Shown: positions 9,248 through 17,681, numbered from the stretch's first letter. The stretch is DNA of 64,000 nt from Leifsonia sp. Root112D2 (GCF_001424905.1 NZ_LMCU01000002.1:310001-374000); one strand, 5' to 3'. Translations and numbers: made by a program. The notes: generated by a model from the letters alone, not told the origin.

Positions 9248-9267
9248 AACAGGAATTCTATCCCGTT
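9248..9267. promoter_or_regulatory. AT-rich imperfect palindrome upstream of the cupin gene
   Basis: AACAGGA and TCCCGTT arms (six of seven pairs match) around a six-base centre, in a locally AT-rich island with GATAAT nearby on the minus strand. It may be an operator or promoter for the cupin gene. The rest of the 9154-9320 gap holds nothing else I can identify. Confidence 0.35.
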
Positions 9268-9320
9268 ATTATCACGCAGGCAATGTCCGGTTGCACGAGA
9301 GCGTCAGCCAGCTGAGAGCG

Positions 9321-9728
9321 TCAACCGGCCGAGCGGATAAGTGCGAGCAGTGCCGCCGCATACGCCTCGGCGGCATCCGCCGCTCCGAAGCGCCGGTCGG
9401 TACCCGCCAGGCCGATCGTCACCGTATAGCCGGCCGATCCGGTGGCGACCAGGGAGCGAAACGTTCCGCCCAGCAGTTCACGCAACTGCCCTTCTCGAGG
9501 CAGCCATAACGCGTCCTCGATGGCCACCGAGTCGAGCGCCCATTCTGTGGTGCCGTTGAAGCCCAGAATCGTGCCGGTGTCGAACTCGTGCGGCTCGATG
9601 GTCATCTCGCTCACGGTGAACACGTCACCCTCGAGCTCGGGGCTCGCGAGGGTGAACGCGTCACCCGAGTGCGGATGCCAGCGCAGCCCGGCGTCGCTCA
9701 GCTCACGCGCCGTCTTTGTCGAGATCAC
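9321..9728 (-). CDS. Conserved hypothetical protein coupled to aconitase
   Basis: I recognise this 135-residue protein only as a type recurring in related actinobacteria with no established function (sometimes carried with a misleading pilus-assembly name). It has no cysteine motif, no signal peptide and no membrane helix. Features are the N-terminal LRWHPHSGDAF segment, a central VFTVSEMTIEP strand pair, and WALDSVAIEDALWLPREGQL near the middle. Its GTG start overlaps the aconitase stop as GTGA, so translation is probably coupled and the two genes are one operon. The protein may be a partner or regulator, but nothing in the sequence shows which. Confidence 0.75.
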   Translation of the reverse strand: MISTKTARELSDAGLRWHPHSGDAFTLASPELEGDVFTVSEMTIEPHEFDTGTILGFNGTTEWALDSVAIEDALWLPREGQLRELLGGTFRSLVATGSAGYTVTIGLAGTDRRFGAADAAEAYAAALLALIRSAG

Positions 9729-11698
9729 GCTGCGGATCGCCGCAGCCAGGGAATCAGGCCACCGTCGAGCACCATTTCGACCTGTCGCGGCGAGAGTCGG
9801 TGCGTGAGGGCGTAATCCTCATCACGGGTGGCGTTGTGCACCGTGAGTTCGGTGCCGTTCGCTATCGACTCGCGCAGATCGTCGAGCACGAGGGTGTCAC
9901 CCTGCTGCACGCGGTCGTGATCGGCGGCATCCGCGAATTCGAGGGCGAGCACGCCGAAGTTCGCCAGGTTCTGCCAGTGGATGCGTGCGAAAGAGACGGC
10001 TATCACGGCGCGCAGCCCCAGGAAGCGCGGGGTGATGGCCGCGTGTTCGCGCGAGGAGCCCTGCCCGTAGTTGGCGCCGCCCACGATGATGTGCCCGCCA
10101 CCGTCCCGTGCCTCGACGGCTCGCGAGGCATACGTCTCGTCCAGTTGGTAATAAGTGAACTCGGCCAGCTTCGGTATGTTGCTGCGGTAGGGCAGCACCA
10201 CGGCCCCGGCAGGCAGAATCTCGTCGGTGGAGATGTTGTCGCCGACTTTGAGCAGAACGGGCGCCTCGATGCGATCGGCCAGCGGATCGAAGTCGGGCAG
10301 GGAGGAGATGTTCGACCCCTTGACGAGTTCGACCTGCACGGCTTCGTCGGCCGGCAGTGGCGCTTCGAGCATGTCGAGGTTCACGCTGGAGACGGCAGGC
10401 AGCTCCAGCTGCGGGTAGTCGATGTCGAGCAGCGCGGGCAGCTCGCGCGGATCGGTTATCACGCCGGTGAGCGCAGCAGCCGCACCGGTCTCCGGTGAGC
10501 ACAGGTAGACCGTGTCCTCCTTGGTGCCGCTTCGTCCGGGAAAATTACGCGGCATCGTGCGCAGGCTGATACGCCCGACGGCCGGCGCCTGGCCCATGCC
10601 GATGCAGCCCATGCATCCCGACTGGTGCAGCCGCGCGCCCGCGGCGATGAGGTCGAGTGCCGAGCCCATCTTCAGAAGGTCCTGCAGAATCTGGCGCGAA
10701 CTCGGGTTCACGTCGAGCGAGAGTCCCGGATGCGTCTGCTTGCCCTTCACGATGGCTCCGACGACGGCGAAATCCCGCAGCCCGGGGTTCGCGGAGGAAC
10801 CTATCACCACCTGCTCAACGGGCCTGCCGGCAACCTCGGTGACGGGCACGACCTTGCCCGGCGAACTCGGCAACGCGATGAGCGGCTCGAGCGTGGAGAG
10901 GTCGATCTCCTCGTCGATGTCGTAACCGGCATCCGCGTCGGCGAGCAGTTCGACGAAGTCGCCCTCGCGCTGCTCGGCGCGCAGGAAGGCCCGCACCTGG
11001 TCGTCGGCGGGAAACACGGTCGTAGTGGCGCCCAGTTCGGCACCCATGTTCGCTATCACGTGCCGGTCCATGGCGGTGAGGGTGGCCAACCCCGGCCCGT
11101 AGTACTCGATGATGCGGCCGACGCCGCCCTTCACGTCGTGACGGCGCAGCATCTCGAGAATCACGTCTTTGGCGCTCACCCACGGCGGCAGTTCGCCGGT
11201 GAGGCGCACGCCCCAGATTTCAGGCATCCGGATGCTGATGGGCCGACCCGCGATCGCCGTCGCCACCTCGAGACCACCGACCCCCATTGCCAGCATGCCG
11301 AGCGAGCCGGCCGCCGGCGTGTGGCTGTCGGAGCCGACCATGGTCTTGCCCGGGATGCCGAAACGCTGCATGTGGGTGGGGTGCGAGACGCCGTTGCCGG
11401 CCTTCGAGAACCAGATGCCGAAGCGCTGGCAGGCCGAGCGAAGAAAGTCGTGGTCTTCCGCATTCTTGTTGTCGGCCTGCAGCAGGTTGTGGTCGACGTA
11501 TTGCACGGAGACCTCGGTCTGGGCACGCTCGAGACCGAGCGCTTCCAGTTCGAGCATGACCAGCGTGCCCGTCGCATCCTGGGTGAGGGTCTGATCGATC
11601 TTCAGGGCGATCTCGGCGCCCGGCGTCATCTCACCCGACACCAGATGCGATGCGATGAGTTTCTCTGCCACATTCTGTGCGGCCGAATTGTGCGCCAC
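9725..11698 (-). CDS. Short-form aconitate hydratase
   Basis: A 657-residue aconitase-family protein, much shorter than the roughly 900-residue AcnA enzyme. It should interconvert citrate and isocitrate or a related substrate. Preserved elements include GSDSHTPAAGSLGMLAMGVGG in the N-terminal domain, the CxxC ligand pair in SGCMGCIGMG near residue 362, and GGANYGQGSSREHAA near 546 in the swivel domain. The canonical SCTNS motif with the first iron-sulfur cysteine reads GSSANPGLRDF near residue 299, so that cysteine is serine. Another cysteine, in YLCSPETG near 399, could substitute. The GTG start has AAGGAGG six bases upstream. The downstream gene overlaps by four bases. Best fit is the putative short aconitase family. 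Confidence 0.88.
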   Translation of the reverse strand: MAHNSAAQNVAEKLIASHLVSGEMTPGAEIALKIDQTLTQDATGTLVMLELEALGLERAQTEVSVQYVDHNLLQADNKNAEDHDFLRSACQRFGIWFSKAGNGVSHPTHMQRFGIPGKTMVGSDSHTPAAGSLGMLAMGVGGLEVATAIAGRPISIRMPEIWGVRLTGELPPWVSAKDVILEMLRRHDVKGGVGRIIEYYGPGLATLTAMDRHVIANMGAELGATTTVFPADDQVRAFLRAEQREGDFVELLADADAGYDIDEEIDLSTLEPLIALPSSPGKVVPVTEVAGRPVEQVVIGSSANPGLRDFAVVGAIVKGKQTHPGLSLDVNPSSRQILQDLLKMGSALDLIAAGARLHQSGCMGCIGMGQAPAVGRISLRTMPRNFPGRSGTKEDTVYLCSPETGAAAALTGVITDPRELPALLDIDYPQLELPAVSSVNLDMLEAPLPADEAVQVELVKGSNISSLPDFDPLADRIEAPVLLKVGDNISTDEILPAGAVVLPYRSNIPKLAEFTYYQLDETYASRAVEARDGGGHIIVGGANYGQGSSREHAAITPRFLGLRAVIAVSFARIHWQNLANFGVLALEFADAADHDRVQQGDTLVLDDLRESIANGTELTVHNATRDEDYALTHRLSPRQVEMVLDGGLIPWLRRSAA

Positions 11699-11766
11699 GA
11701 TGCGCCTCCTTGCCTTACTCCCAACCTAGGCGAGGCCGTCTCAGATGGCCAGAGGCCCTCCCTGCG

Positions 11767-12684
11767 TCAATCGAGGGTGAGCACGATCTTGCCGCGCAGG
11801 TGGCCGGTCATCAGGCGCTCGTACGCCTCGGCGACACGCTCGAGCGGGTAGGCCGAGTCAATGGGCAGCACGATCTCGCCGTCGGCAAGCAGTTGCGCGA
11901 CGCGGGCCAGATCGTCGGCCTTCGCTTCGGCTCCGCCGACATGGCGCACATCGGCAAACTCGGAGCCGTGATACGCGATCGTGTTGATGCGCGCCTGCTG
12001 AACACCGAGCTCGACACCGGCGGCGATCGTCGGGCCGCCCTGGTTGTCGAGCACTGCCGTGATGCCCTGTGGCGCAACCGCGCGCACCCGGTCGACGAGG
12101 CCGTCGCCGTATGTCACGGGAATCACGCCGAGAGAACGCAGAAAATCGTGGTTGCTCTCACTTGCCGTGCCGATGACCGTTGCACCCGTGCGCAGCGCCA
12201 GTTGCGAGGCGAGCACGCCGACCCCGCCGGCCGCGGCGCTGACGAGCACGGTGTCGGCATCCGTCAGCGAAAGCGAATCCACGCTGGCGGCGGCCGTCTT
12301 GCCCGCCACATCGAGGGAGCCGGCCACGTCAAAGTCGAGACCGGCCGGCTTACGCACGAGCGAGGCATCCGCGTCGTGCACGATGTAGTCGGCACCGGCA
12401 AGGTTGCGGGCGCCGCCGAAGACCTCGTCGCCGAGCTTCCAGTCGGTGACGCCGTCGCCGACCTGATCAATCACGCCGGAGAAGTCGTTGCCGATGCCCA
12501 TCGGCAGTGCGCTGCCATAGGCAGGGGCGGCCGGTCCCGTGAAGATCTTCCAGTCCACGGGGTTGAGGCCGGCAACCCGCACGTGAACCCGCACCTGGCC
12601 CGGGCCGGCCGTGGGCGGCTGCACCTCGATGAGCTTCAGAACCTCAGGTCCGCCGAATTCCTCGTACCGTACGAAACGCGACAT
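11767..12684 (-). CDS. NADP-dependent zinc-independent alcohol dehydrogenase/quinone oxidoreductase family
   Basis: A 305-residue medium-chain dehydrogenase/reductase of the quinone-oxidoreductase type. It starts with the characteristic RYEEFGGPEVLKLIEV, has GNDFSGVIDQVG in the catalytic domain, and has a Rossmann loop AAAGGVGVLASQLA. The cysteine and histidine zinc ligands of alcohol dehydrogenases are absent. It likely reduces quinones, enones or aldehydes with NADPH. The start at 12684 is chosen because GAAAGGG lies just upstream; longer in-frame readings have no such site. It diverges from the aldo/keto reductase gene, so both may answer to shared redox or electrophile control, although no regulator is adjacent. 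Confidence 0.88.
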   Translation of the reverse strand: MSRFVRYEEFGGPEVLKLIEVQPPTAGPGQVRVHVRVAGLNPVDWKIFTGPAAPAYGSALPMGIGNDFSGVIDQVGDGVTDWKLGDEVFGGARNLAGADYIVHDADASLVRKPAGLDFDVAGSLDVAGKTAAASVDSLSLTDADTVLVSAAAGGVGVLASQLALRTGATVIGTASESNHDFLRSLGVIPVTYGDGLVDRVRAVAPQGITAVLDNQGGPTIAAGVELGVQQARINTIAYHGSEFADVRHVGGAEAKADDLARVAQLLADGEIVLPIDSAYPLERVAEAYERLMTGHLRGKIVLTLD

Positions 12685-12802
12685 CGTCGCCCTTTCTCTC
12701 AACCAGGGCCGTCGGCTCAAGCCGAGGCGCGGCATCCGCCATGCGAAGTATGCCCTCCACAACGACGCTCCGCGGGGCCGGAATATTCCCTCCTCGGCCC
12801 GA

Positions 12803-12808
12803 TAGCCT
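12803..12808 (+). promoter_or_regulatory. Leaderless -10 box of the aldo/keto reductase gene
   Basis: TAGCCT six bases before the ATG. Confidence 0.5.
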
Positions 12809-12814
12809 TGGGGA

Positions 12815-13792
12815 ATGCAGACTCACAAACTCGGTTCCAGCGGCCTCGAAGTCTCCGCCCTCACTCTCGGGTGCATGAGTTTCGGCGAGCCACTGCGGGG
12901 CACGCATCCGTGGTCGCTGCCCGAGGAGGAGAGCCGACCGTTCATCAAACGCGCGCTCGAGGCGGGCATCACCACCTTCGATACCGCGAACATGTACTCA
13001 CTCGGCTCGAGCGAGGAGATCGTGGGGCGCGCGCTGGCCGATTTCGCCACGCGGGACGAGGTGGTCATCGCCACGAAGGTCTTCATGCGCATGCGCCCGG
13101 GACCGAACGGCGGCGGGCTCTCGCGGGCCCACATCATGTCGTCGATCGACGACAGCCTGCGCCGGCTCGGCACCGACTATGTTGACCTCTACCAGATTCA
13201 CCGCTGGGATGCGACGGTGCCGATCGAGGAGACCATGGAGGCCCTGCACGACCTGGTGCGCGCCGGCAAGGTGCGCTACATCGGCGCCTCATCCATGTAC
13301 GCCTGGCAGTTCGCGAAGGCGCAGTACACGGCCGATCTGCACGGCTGGACCCGCTTCGTCTCGATGCAGGATCACTACAACCTGCTCAATCGCGAAGAAG
13401 AGCGAGAGATGCATCCGTTCTGTCTCGATCAGGGCGTTGGCGTGCTGCCGTGGAGCCCGCTCGCCCGCGGAACCCTCACGCGTGAATGGGGCGAGGCCAC
13501 CGCGCGCACCTCGGGTGACCCGGTGATCGGCTCGCTCTACGCCGCCACCGAACAAGCTGACAAGCGGGTGGTGGATGCCGTCGGCCGTGTTGCCGAGGCA
13601 CGCGGCGTTCCACGCGCCCAGATCGCCCTCGCCTGGGTGCTGCAGCGCCCCGTCGTGAGCTCCCCCATCGTCGGTACCACCAAGCCGCAGCACCTCGAGG
13701 ACGCGCTGGCCGCCCTCGACATCACGCTCACCGCCGACGAGGTGGCCACGCTTGAGGAGCCGTACGTGCCACATACCCTCGCGGCGGTCTGA
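12815..13792 (+). CDS. Aldo/keto reductase
   Basis: A 325-residue (alpha/beta)8-barrel oxidoreductase using NADPH to reduce aldehydes or ketones. The N-terminus LGSSGLEVSALTLGCMSFGEP is typical. The catalytic tetrad is visible as Asp and Tyr in FDTANMYSLGSSEEIVGRAL, Lys in ATKVFM, and His in LYQIHRWD. The late IVGTTKPQHLEDAL segment binds the cofactor. Length is normal. The ATG is preceded by a TAGCCT box, indicating leaderless expression, and a hairpin follows the stop. The divergent zinc-independent oxidoreductase upstream suggests a small redox detoxification pair. Substrate is unknown. Confidence 0.93.
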   Translation: MQTHKLGSSGLEVSALTLGCMSFGEPLRGTHPWSLPEEESRPFIKRALEAGITTFDTANMYSLGSSEEIVGRALADFATRDEVVIATKVFMRMRPGPNGGGLSRAHIMSSIDDSLRRLGTDYVDLYQIHRWDATVPIEETMEALHDLVRAGKVRYIGASSMYAWQFAKAQYTADLHGWTRFVSMQDHYNLLNREEEREMHPFCLDQGVGVLPWSPLARGTLTREWGEATARTSGDPVIGSLYAATEQADKRVVDAVGRVAEARGVPRAQIALAWVLQRPVVSSPIVGTTKPQHLEDALAALDITLTADEVATLEEPYVPHTLAAV

Positions 13793-13809
13793 GAGCCGCG
13801 CGCCGGCTC
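13793..13809 (+). terminator. Hairpin after the aldo/keto reductase gene
   Basis: GAGCCG / CGGCTC stem with a five-base CG-rich loop directly after the stop codon. There is no T-run, so its strength is uncertain. Confidence 0.4.
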
Positions 13810-13895
13810 GTCTCGCTGCCCGCGTCGATGGCCATTCGTCAACGCTGGCCGGATGCATCCACGGAAATCGTCATCCCTGCGACGGAATGAACGCC

Positions 13896-14264
13896 TCAGG
13901 CGCGGTCGTGAAGGGTGATCTGGTAGCCGTCGGGGTCGGCGAAGGTGAAGGTGCGTCCGAAGGGCCCATCGATCGGTACGGACGTGATCGGAACGCCTGC
14001 GGCGGCGAGAGCATCGTGAATGCCTTGCGTGTCAGTCGCATGCAACCACAGGGCGATTCCGAGGCCGGGCTGCGGTGTCGAGTCGAGGTCGACGCCGGGA
14101 ACAAGATCGCGCACGGCGAAAGCGACCGGCTTGGTATCGAACACGACAGCGTGAGGCGGGCCGGCCTGCGAGCGGGTGAGCCCCAGATAACGCGTGTAGA
14201 AGGCTGCGGAGCGCTCGAGGTCGCGCACCTGCAGAGAGATGAAGTCGGGTCCGGTAACGGACAT
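13896..14264 (-). CDS. VOC-family (glyoxalase/bleomycin-resistance) protein
   Basis: A 122-residue vicinal-oxygen-chelate fold protein made of two beta-alpha-beta-beta-beta modules: FISLQVRDLERSAAFYTRYLGL, then a second half ending GRTFTFADPDGYQITLHDRA. Likely metal ligands are few: no first-strand histidine is seen, and a glutamate that usually sits in the last strand is replaced by QITLHD. It may therefore bind rather than turn over its ligand. AAGGAG precedes the ATG. It diverges from a MarR regulator across a 62-bp region holding two palindromic operators, so it is very probably the regulator's target and may remove or sense an electrophile or antibiotic. Confidence 0.88.
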   Translation of the reverse strand: MSVTGPDFISLQVRDLERSAAFYTRYLGLTRSQAGPPHAVVFDTKPVAFAVRDLVPGVDLDSTPQPGLGIALWLHATDTQGIHDALAAAGVPITSVPIDGPFGRTFTFADPDGYQITLHDRA

Positions 14265-14282
14265 AATGTGCTCCTTAATCGT

Positions 14283-14328
14283 ATGTCAACTTATTGACAT
14301 TAATCACTCTATGTCAGACTGTTGACAT
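14283..14328. promoter_or_regulatory. Tandem MarR operators between the VOC and marR genes
   Basis: Two 18-bp palindromes with identical TTGACAT half-sites: ATGTCAACTTATTGACAT (14283-14300, perfect seven-base arms) and ATGTCAGACTGTTGACAT (14311-14328, near perfect). Centres are 28 bp apart. The second covers the marR start codon and the first ends 19 bp before the VOC start. The layout implies repression of both divergent genes and autoregulation. Confidence 0.75.
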
Positions 14329-14773
14329 GAGTCAAGACGGTTCCGGAGTCGAGCTGAACACCTCCCTGGGTTATCTGCTGAAGGAGGCCGCGAGCGCATT
14401 GCGCACTGCGATGGAGGCCGTGCTGCGCCCGCTGGGCATGACTATCACGCACTACTCCTGCCTGGAACTCCTTGCACAACGCCCCGGCCTCTCCAACTCG
14501 GAGCTGGCCAGGGGTGCTTTCGTGACACGCCAGGCGATGAATGTTCTTCTGCAGTCCCTCGAGCGCGACGGATCCGTCTCGCGCCCAGAGGCACCCCCCT
14601 CCGGCCGCGTATTACCGACCCGGCTGACCCCCCTTGGCCGACGACGCCTTGCCACCGCCAGCGCCGCGGTGAAAGCGGTGGAGGATCGGATGCGATCACA
14701 GCTCCACGCCGACGACGAAGAGCGGTTCCGGCTCTTTCTGACGTTCTGCGTTGAATCGCTGGGGCAGGCGTAA
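14327..14773 (+). CDS. MarR-family transcriptional regulator
   Basis: A 148-residue winged-helix repressor. The DNA-binding part is visible as LSNSELARGAFVTRQAMNVLLQSLERDGSVSRPEAPPSGRVLPTRLTPLGRRRL, with the recognition helix around TRQAMNVLL and the wing around SGRVLPTRL. A TTG codon 33 bases upstream is in frame, but the ATG is preferred because the upstream operator would otherwise be translated. It probably binds the two TTGACAT palindromes described beside it and controls itself and the divergent VOC gene. The ligand is unknown; MarR proteins usually respond to phenolic or oxidising compounds. It ends eight bases from the convergent zapE stop. Confidence 0.9.
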   Translation: MSQDGSGVELNTSLGYLLKEAASALRTAMEAVLRPLGMTITHYSCLELLAQRPGLSNSELARGAFVTRQAMNVLLQSLERDGSVSRPEAPPSGRVLPTRLTPLGRRRLATASAAVKAVEDRMRSQLHADDEERFRLFLTFCVESLGQA

Positions 14774-14781
14774 CGAAGCGG

Positions 14782-15813
14782 CTAGGGCGACAGCATCGCG
14801 AGGCGGCTCAGGGTGCGCGGCATGTCGGCGGGCAGATCGGCTACGGCGGCGAGCGCCTCGCGGGGCGTCGCGGCGATCACGCGCAACTCGATGCCGAGGT
14901 CGCACAGCACGTCGATGAGGTTGACGAAACGCTGCCTGGCACCGGCGGATGCGTGCGCGAAATCGGGCACATCATCAAGCACCCATGAGTCGAATCGCAT
15001 ACACAATGCCAAGTAGTCGCTCACCGCGGTGCTTGCCTCCAGCAGTTCGGCGAAGGCGAACCACACCTCGCCGTCGTGTGCCCGGCGCGCCCGGATGCTG
15101 CGCCCGTCGACTGTGAGCACGACGGCCTCGTCGGGCTGCGGGTGCCGCGGCACCGCATCCGCCGGCTCACCGCCCGATGCGGAGGTGAACCAGCGCCCAC
15201 GCGCGAAGCCGAGCCGTCGCGCGGCCTCGCCGGCCTCGCGCCGGTAGTCGACTCCCCCGTCGAGCGCGAGCACATCGAGGTGTCGCATGATCAGCGCGAT
15301 CCCCGGCCTGAACACATAGTGGAAGTTCGGGTCAGCAAAGAGCTCGGTCGGTGCATAGTTGGAGCTCGCCACGAACGTCACCCCCTTCTCGAAGAGCGTC
15401 TCCAGCAGCCGCACGAGAAGCGCTGCATTGCCCGAGTCGTGCACGTGGAATTCCTCGAAGTGCAGCAGCGACGCTCCCCCAAGCAGTTCGTCGACGGCGG
15501 CCTCGATGGCGCTCGCACCGGCATCCGAATGCTCCCGATTGCGCTGGATGCTCTCGTGCAGTTGACGAAAGAAGCCGTGAAAGTGGATGCGCCGCACGGC
15601 TCCCGCCGGCAGCGTCGCCACGAAGGTGTCGAGCAGCCACGTCTTGCCGCGGCCGGCGGGGCCCCAGAGGTAGACGCCGCGCGGGGCCGTGCCACCCGTG
15701 CCCTGCAGTTCAGAGCCGAGCCGGGTCAGCCTGCGGGCGACACGAGACTGGTCGGCATCGAGGGCGAAGCCGGATGCCACTGCCGCGGACTCAAAGGCCG
15801 GATCGATGGGCAC
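14782..15813 (-). CDS. zapE: AFG1/ZapE-family P-loop ATPase
   Basis: A 343-residue AAA-like ATPase of the AFG1/ZapE family, linked in other bacteria to Z-ring dynamics and in mitochondria to protein quality control. Walker A is GPAGRGKT near residue 51, followed by IHFHGFFRQLHESI. Walker B is LLHFEEFHVHD, and sensor-like VASSNYAPTELF follows. Length matches the family. It lies six bases after the phosphofructokinase stop on the same strand, so the two are probably cotranscribed with pfkA first. A role in cell division is inferred from the family only. Confidence 0.9.
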   Translation of the reverse strand: MPIDPAFESAAVASGFALDADQSRVARRLTRLGSELQGTGGTAPRGVYLWGPAGRGKTWLLDTFVATLPAGAVRRIHFHGFFRQLHESIQRNREHSDAGASAIEAAVDELLGGASLLHFEEFHVHDSGNAALLVRLLETLFEKGVTFVASSNYAPTELFADPNFHYVFRPGIALIMRHLDVLALDGGVDYRREAGEAARRLGFARGRWFTSASGGEPADAVPRHPQPDEAVVLTVDGRSIRARRAHDGEVWFAFAELLEASTAVSDYLALCMRFDSWVLDDVPDFAHASAGARQRFVNLIDVLCDLGIELRVIAATPREALAAVADLPADMPRTLSRLAMLSP

Positions 15814-15819
15814 AGGAAA

Positions 15820-16845
15820 TTAGCCGAAGAGCAGGGCGGCCTCGTCGTAGCGATATTGCGGAACCGTGTTGAGACCGCCCGTGGCCTCCGCGATGCTCAC
15901 GTTGACGACATCCGTGCCCCGCAGGGAGACCATGCTGCCCCAGCGTTCCTCCTGCACGGCGTCGATCGCGGCCATGCCCAATCGCGTCGCCAGAACGCGG
16001 TCGTAGGCGCTCGGCGCACCGCCGCGCTGCACGTGCCCGATCACCGTCGCGCGCGATTCGATGCCGGTGCGCGCCTCGATCATCGGCGCCAGCAGCTCTC
16101 CGATACCGCCGAGTCGCGGCCGGTCGAAGGCATCCAGACCCTTGTGCGAGTGCGCCTCCTCCATCGTGTTGAGGTGGAAACCCTCGGAGACCACGACGAC
16201 CGGCGCACGCCCGCGGTCGCGCACGCTCTCGACCCACTCGCAAATCTGCTCGATGGACTGCGGCTGCTCGGGAATGAGAATCGCGTGCGCGCCGCCGGCC
16301 ATGCCCGAATGCAGGGCGATCCAGCCCACGTGGCGGCCCATGACCTCCACGATCATGCAGCGCTGGTGCGATTCGGCGGTCGTACGCAGCCGGTCGATGG
16401 ACTCGGTGGCGATCTCCACAGCCGTGTCGAAGCCGAAGGAGTAGTCGGTGGCGGCCAGATCGTTATCGATGGTCTTGGGAACGCCCACGATCTTGATGCC
16501 GGCATCGGTGAGCCTACGGGCCGCCGTCAGTGTGCCCTCACCGCCGATGGCGATGATGGCGTCGATGCCGTTCTCGTCGAGCACGCGCTGAATGTTCTCG
16601 GGCCCGCCGTTGTTCTCGAAGGGATTGGTGCGGCTGGAGCCCAGAATCGTGCCGCCCTGGCGGGAGAGCCCACGCACGCTGTGCCGGTCAAGCTCCATGA
16701 GATCGCCGTTGACAACACCGCGCCATCCGTAGCGGAACCCGGCGAACTCGTCGTCGTGCACGCGCACGCCCTTGAGCACCGCACCGCGAATGACCGCGTT
16801 CAGTCCAGGGCAGTCTCCACCGCTGGTGAGAATTCCGATCTTCAT
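15820..16845 (-). CDS. pfkA: 6-phosphofructokinase (actinobacterial group III type)
   Basis: A 341-residue phosphofructokinase that converts fructose 6-phosphate to fructose 1,6-bisphosphate in glycolysis. The phosphate-donor site has GGDCPG at residues 9-14 and GGEGT at 101-105. The substrate site has PKTIDND at 123-129, with the catalytic Asp127, and MGRH at 169-172. Gly104 is the residue expected for ATP use, whereas the lysine in PKTIDND is shared with pyrophosphate-dependent enzymes. ATP is therefore the more likely donor, as in streptomycete homologues, but this is inference. AGGAG stands nine bases before the ATG. zapE follows after six bases. Confidence 0.95.
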   Translation of the reverse strand: MKIGILTSGGDCPGLNAVIRGAVLKGVRVHDDEFAGFRYGWRGVVNGDLMELDRHSVRGLSRQGGTILGSSRTNPFENNGGPENIQRVLDENGIDAIIAIGGEGTLTAARRLTDAGIKIVGVPKTIDNDLAATDYSFGFDTAVEIATESIDRLRTTAESHQRCMIVEVMGRHVGWIALHSGMAGGAHAILIPEQPQSIEQICEWVESVRDRGRAPVVVVSEGFHLNTMEEAHSHKGLDAFDRPRLGGIGELLAPMIEARTGIESRATVIGHVQRGGAPSAYDRVLATRLGMAAIDAVQEERWGSMVSLRGTDVVNVSIAEATGGLNTVPQYRYDEAALLFG

Positions 16846-16931
16846 GATGTGTGGCTCCTACACGTTTCTTCCCCGACATGATCTTGCCGGAACCGGGGCC
16901 TTTGCCCCAAATCTGACGCTGTGAACCCGGC

Positions 16932-17564
16932 TCAGCCGAGCGGGTCGATGCCCAGCGCCCGGGCGACCTTCGATGAGCTGACGGATGCCCGTGCGCCCGT
17001 CTCGAGCACGGCCTGCTCCACGGCGTCTAGCAGTGCCGCGCGCTTCTTCGCCGAATTCGGCGCGGCGGCCAGCAGCTCAACCTCCCATTCGCGCCAGTCG
17101 CGCGTGACACCGGCACGCAGGTCGTCGGCGTGCACATGGTCGTCACACAGCTCGGCGAGCGGATGCCCCGCAGCATCGAGCAGGCGCACGGTCAGGCGCG
17201 TATTCGCCACCCGGGCGACGGCGGCCAGCTCGGCATCGCCCACGATCTCCCGCACCTCGGCGCGCACCTCATCCGGAACGACATCGGTATCGGTCAGTGG
17301 CCAGTGCAGTTCGGTGCGCCCCTCGGCACCGGCACGGGCGATCTTGAGGTGCCAGCCGGCATCCGCCCCGCCCTCCCGGCGGCGCAGCGCCATGCGCGCG
17401 GCGCCGAGCCGCAGATCGGGCGTGTCGAAGTAGACGGCCAGCAGCTCGGTTCTCTGGGCGGGCTCAGCTACAGCTATCGCGCCGATACCGACGAGGTCGG
17501 GAACGACCGTCTCGGCATCGACGTCATACTTGCGCTCGATCTCAATCTGGCTGTGGTGGGGCAT
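16932..17564 (-). CDS. CYTH-domain protein (triphosphate tunnel metalloenzyme family)
   Basis: A 210-residue single CYTH domain. The diagnostic ExExK motif is at the N-terminus (EIERKYDV), followed by alternating basic and acidic strands such as YFDTPDLRLGAARMALRRRE, WHLKIAR and WREWEVELL, which would line a tunnel binding triphosphates and metal ions. Such proteins are often inorganic triphosphatases or adenylate-cyclase-like. No CHAD domain is fused, and none is encoded next door. Candidate ribosome site AAGG lies close to the ATG. Cellular substrate is unknown. Confidence 0.9.
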   Translation of the reverse strand: MPHHSQIEIERKYDVDAETVVPDLVGIGAIAVAEPAQRTELLAVYFDTPDLRLGAARMALRRREGGADAGWHLKIARAGAEGRTELHWPLTDTDVVPDEVRAEVREIVGDAELAAVARVANTRLTVRLLDAAGHPLAELCDDHVHADDLRAGVTRDWREWEVELLAAAPNSAKKRAALLDAVEQAVLETGARASVSSSKVARALGIDPLG

Positions 17565-17669
17565 GCACCTTGTTTAGCGCAGTGCGGCGCCTGTTGCGAA
17601 TCGTTGAACGCCACCCGATGTCTGACGGATGCGTCGCGAAAGTACAAGAGACGTGGCCGCGCACGAACC

Positions 17670-17675
17670 TAGAGT
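17670..17675 (+). promoter_or_regulatory. Leaderless -10 box of the DUF3224 gene
   Basis: TAGAGT six bases before the ATG. Confidence 0.5.
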
Positions 17676-17681
17676 GAACGC

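Noticed and set aside
10625..11851. Plus-strand open frame over the aconitase gene
   Set aside because: High GC gives long antisense frames; Arg/His/Gly-rich translation, no motifs, while the minus strand encodes a clear aconitase.
15076..16881. Plus-strand frame of 601 codons
   Set aside because: Covers zapE and pfkA in antisense and has no plausible domain.
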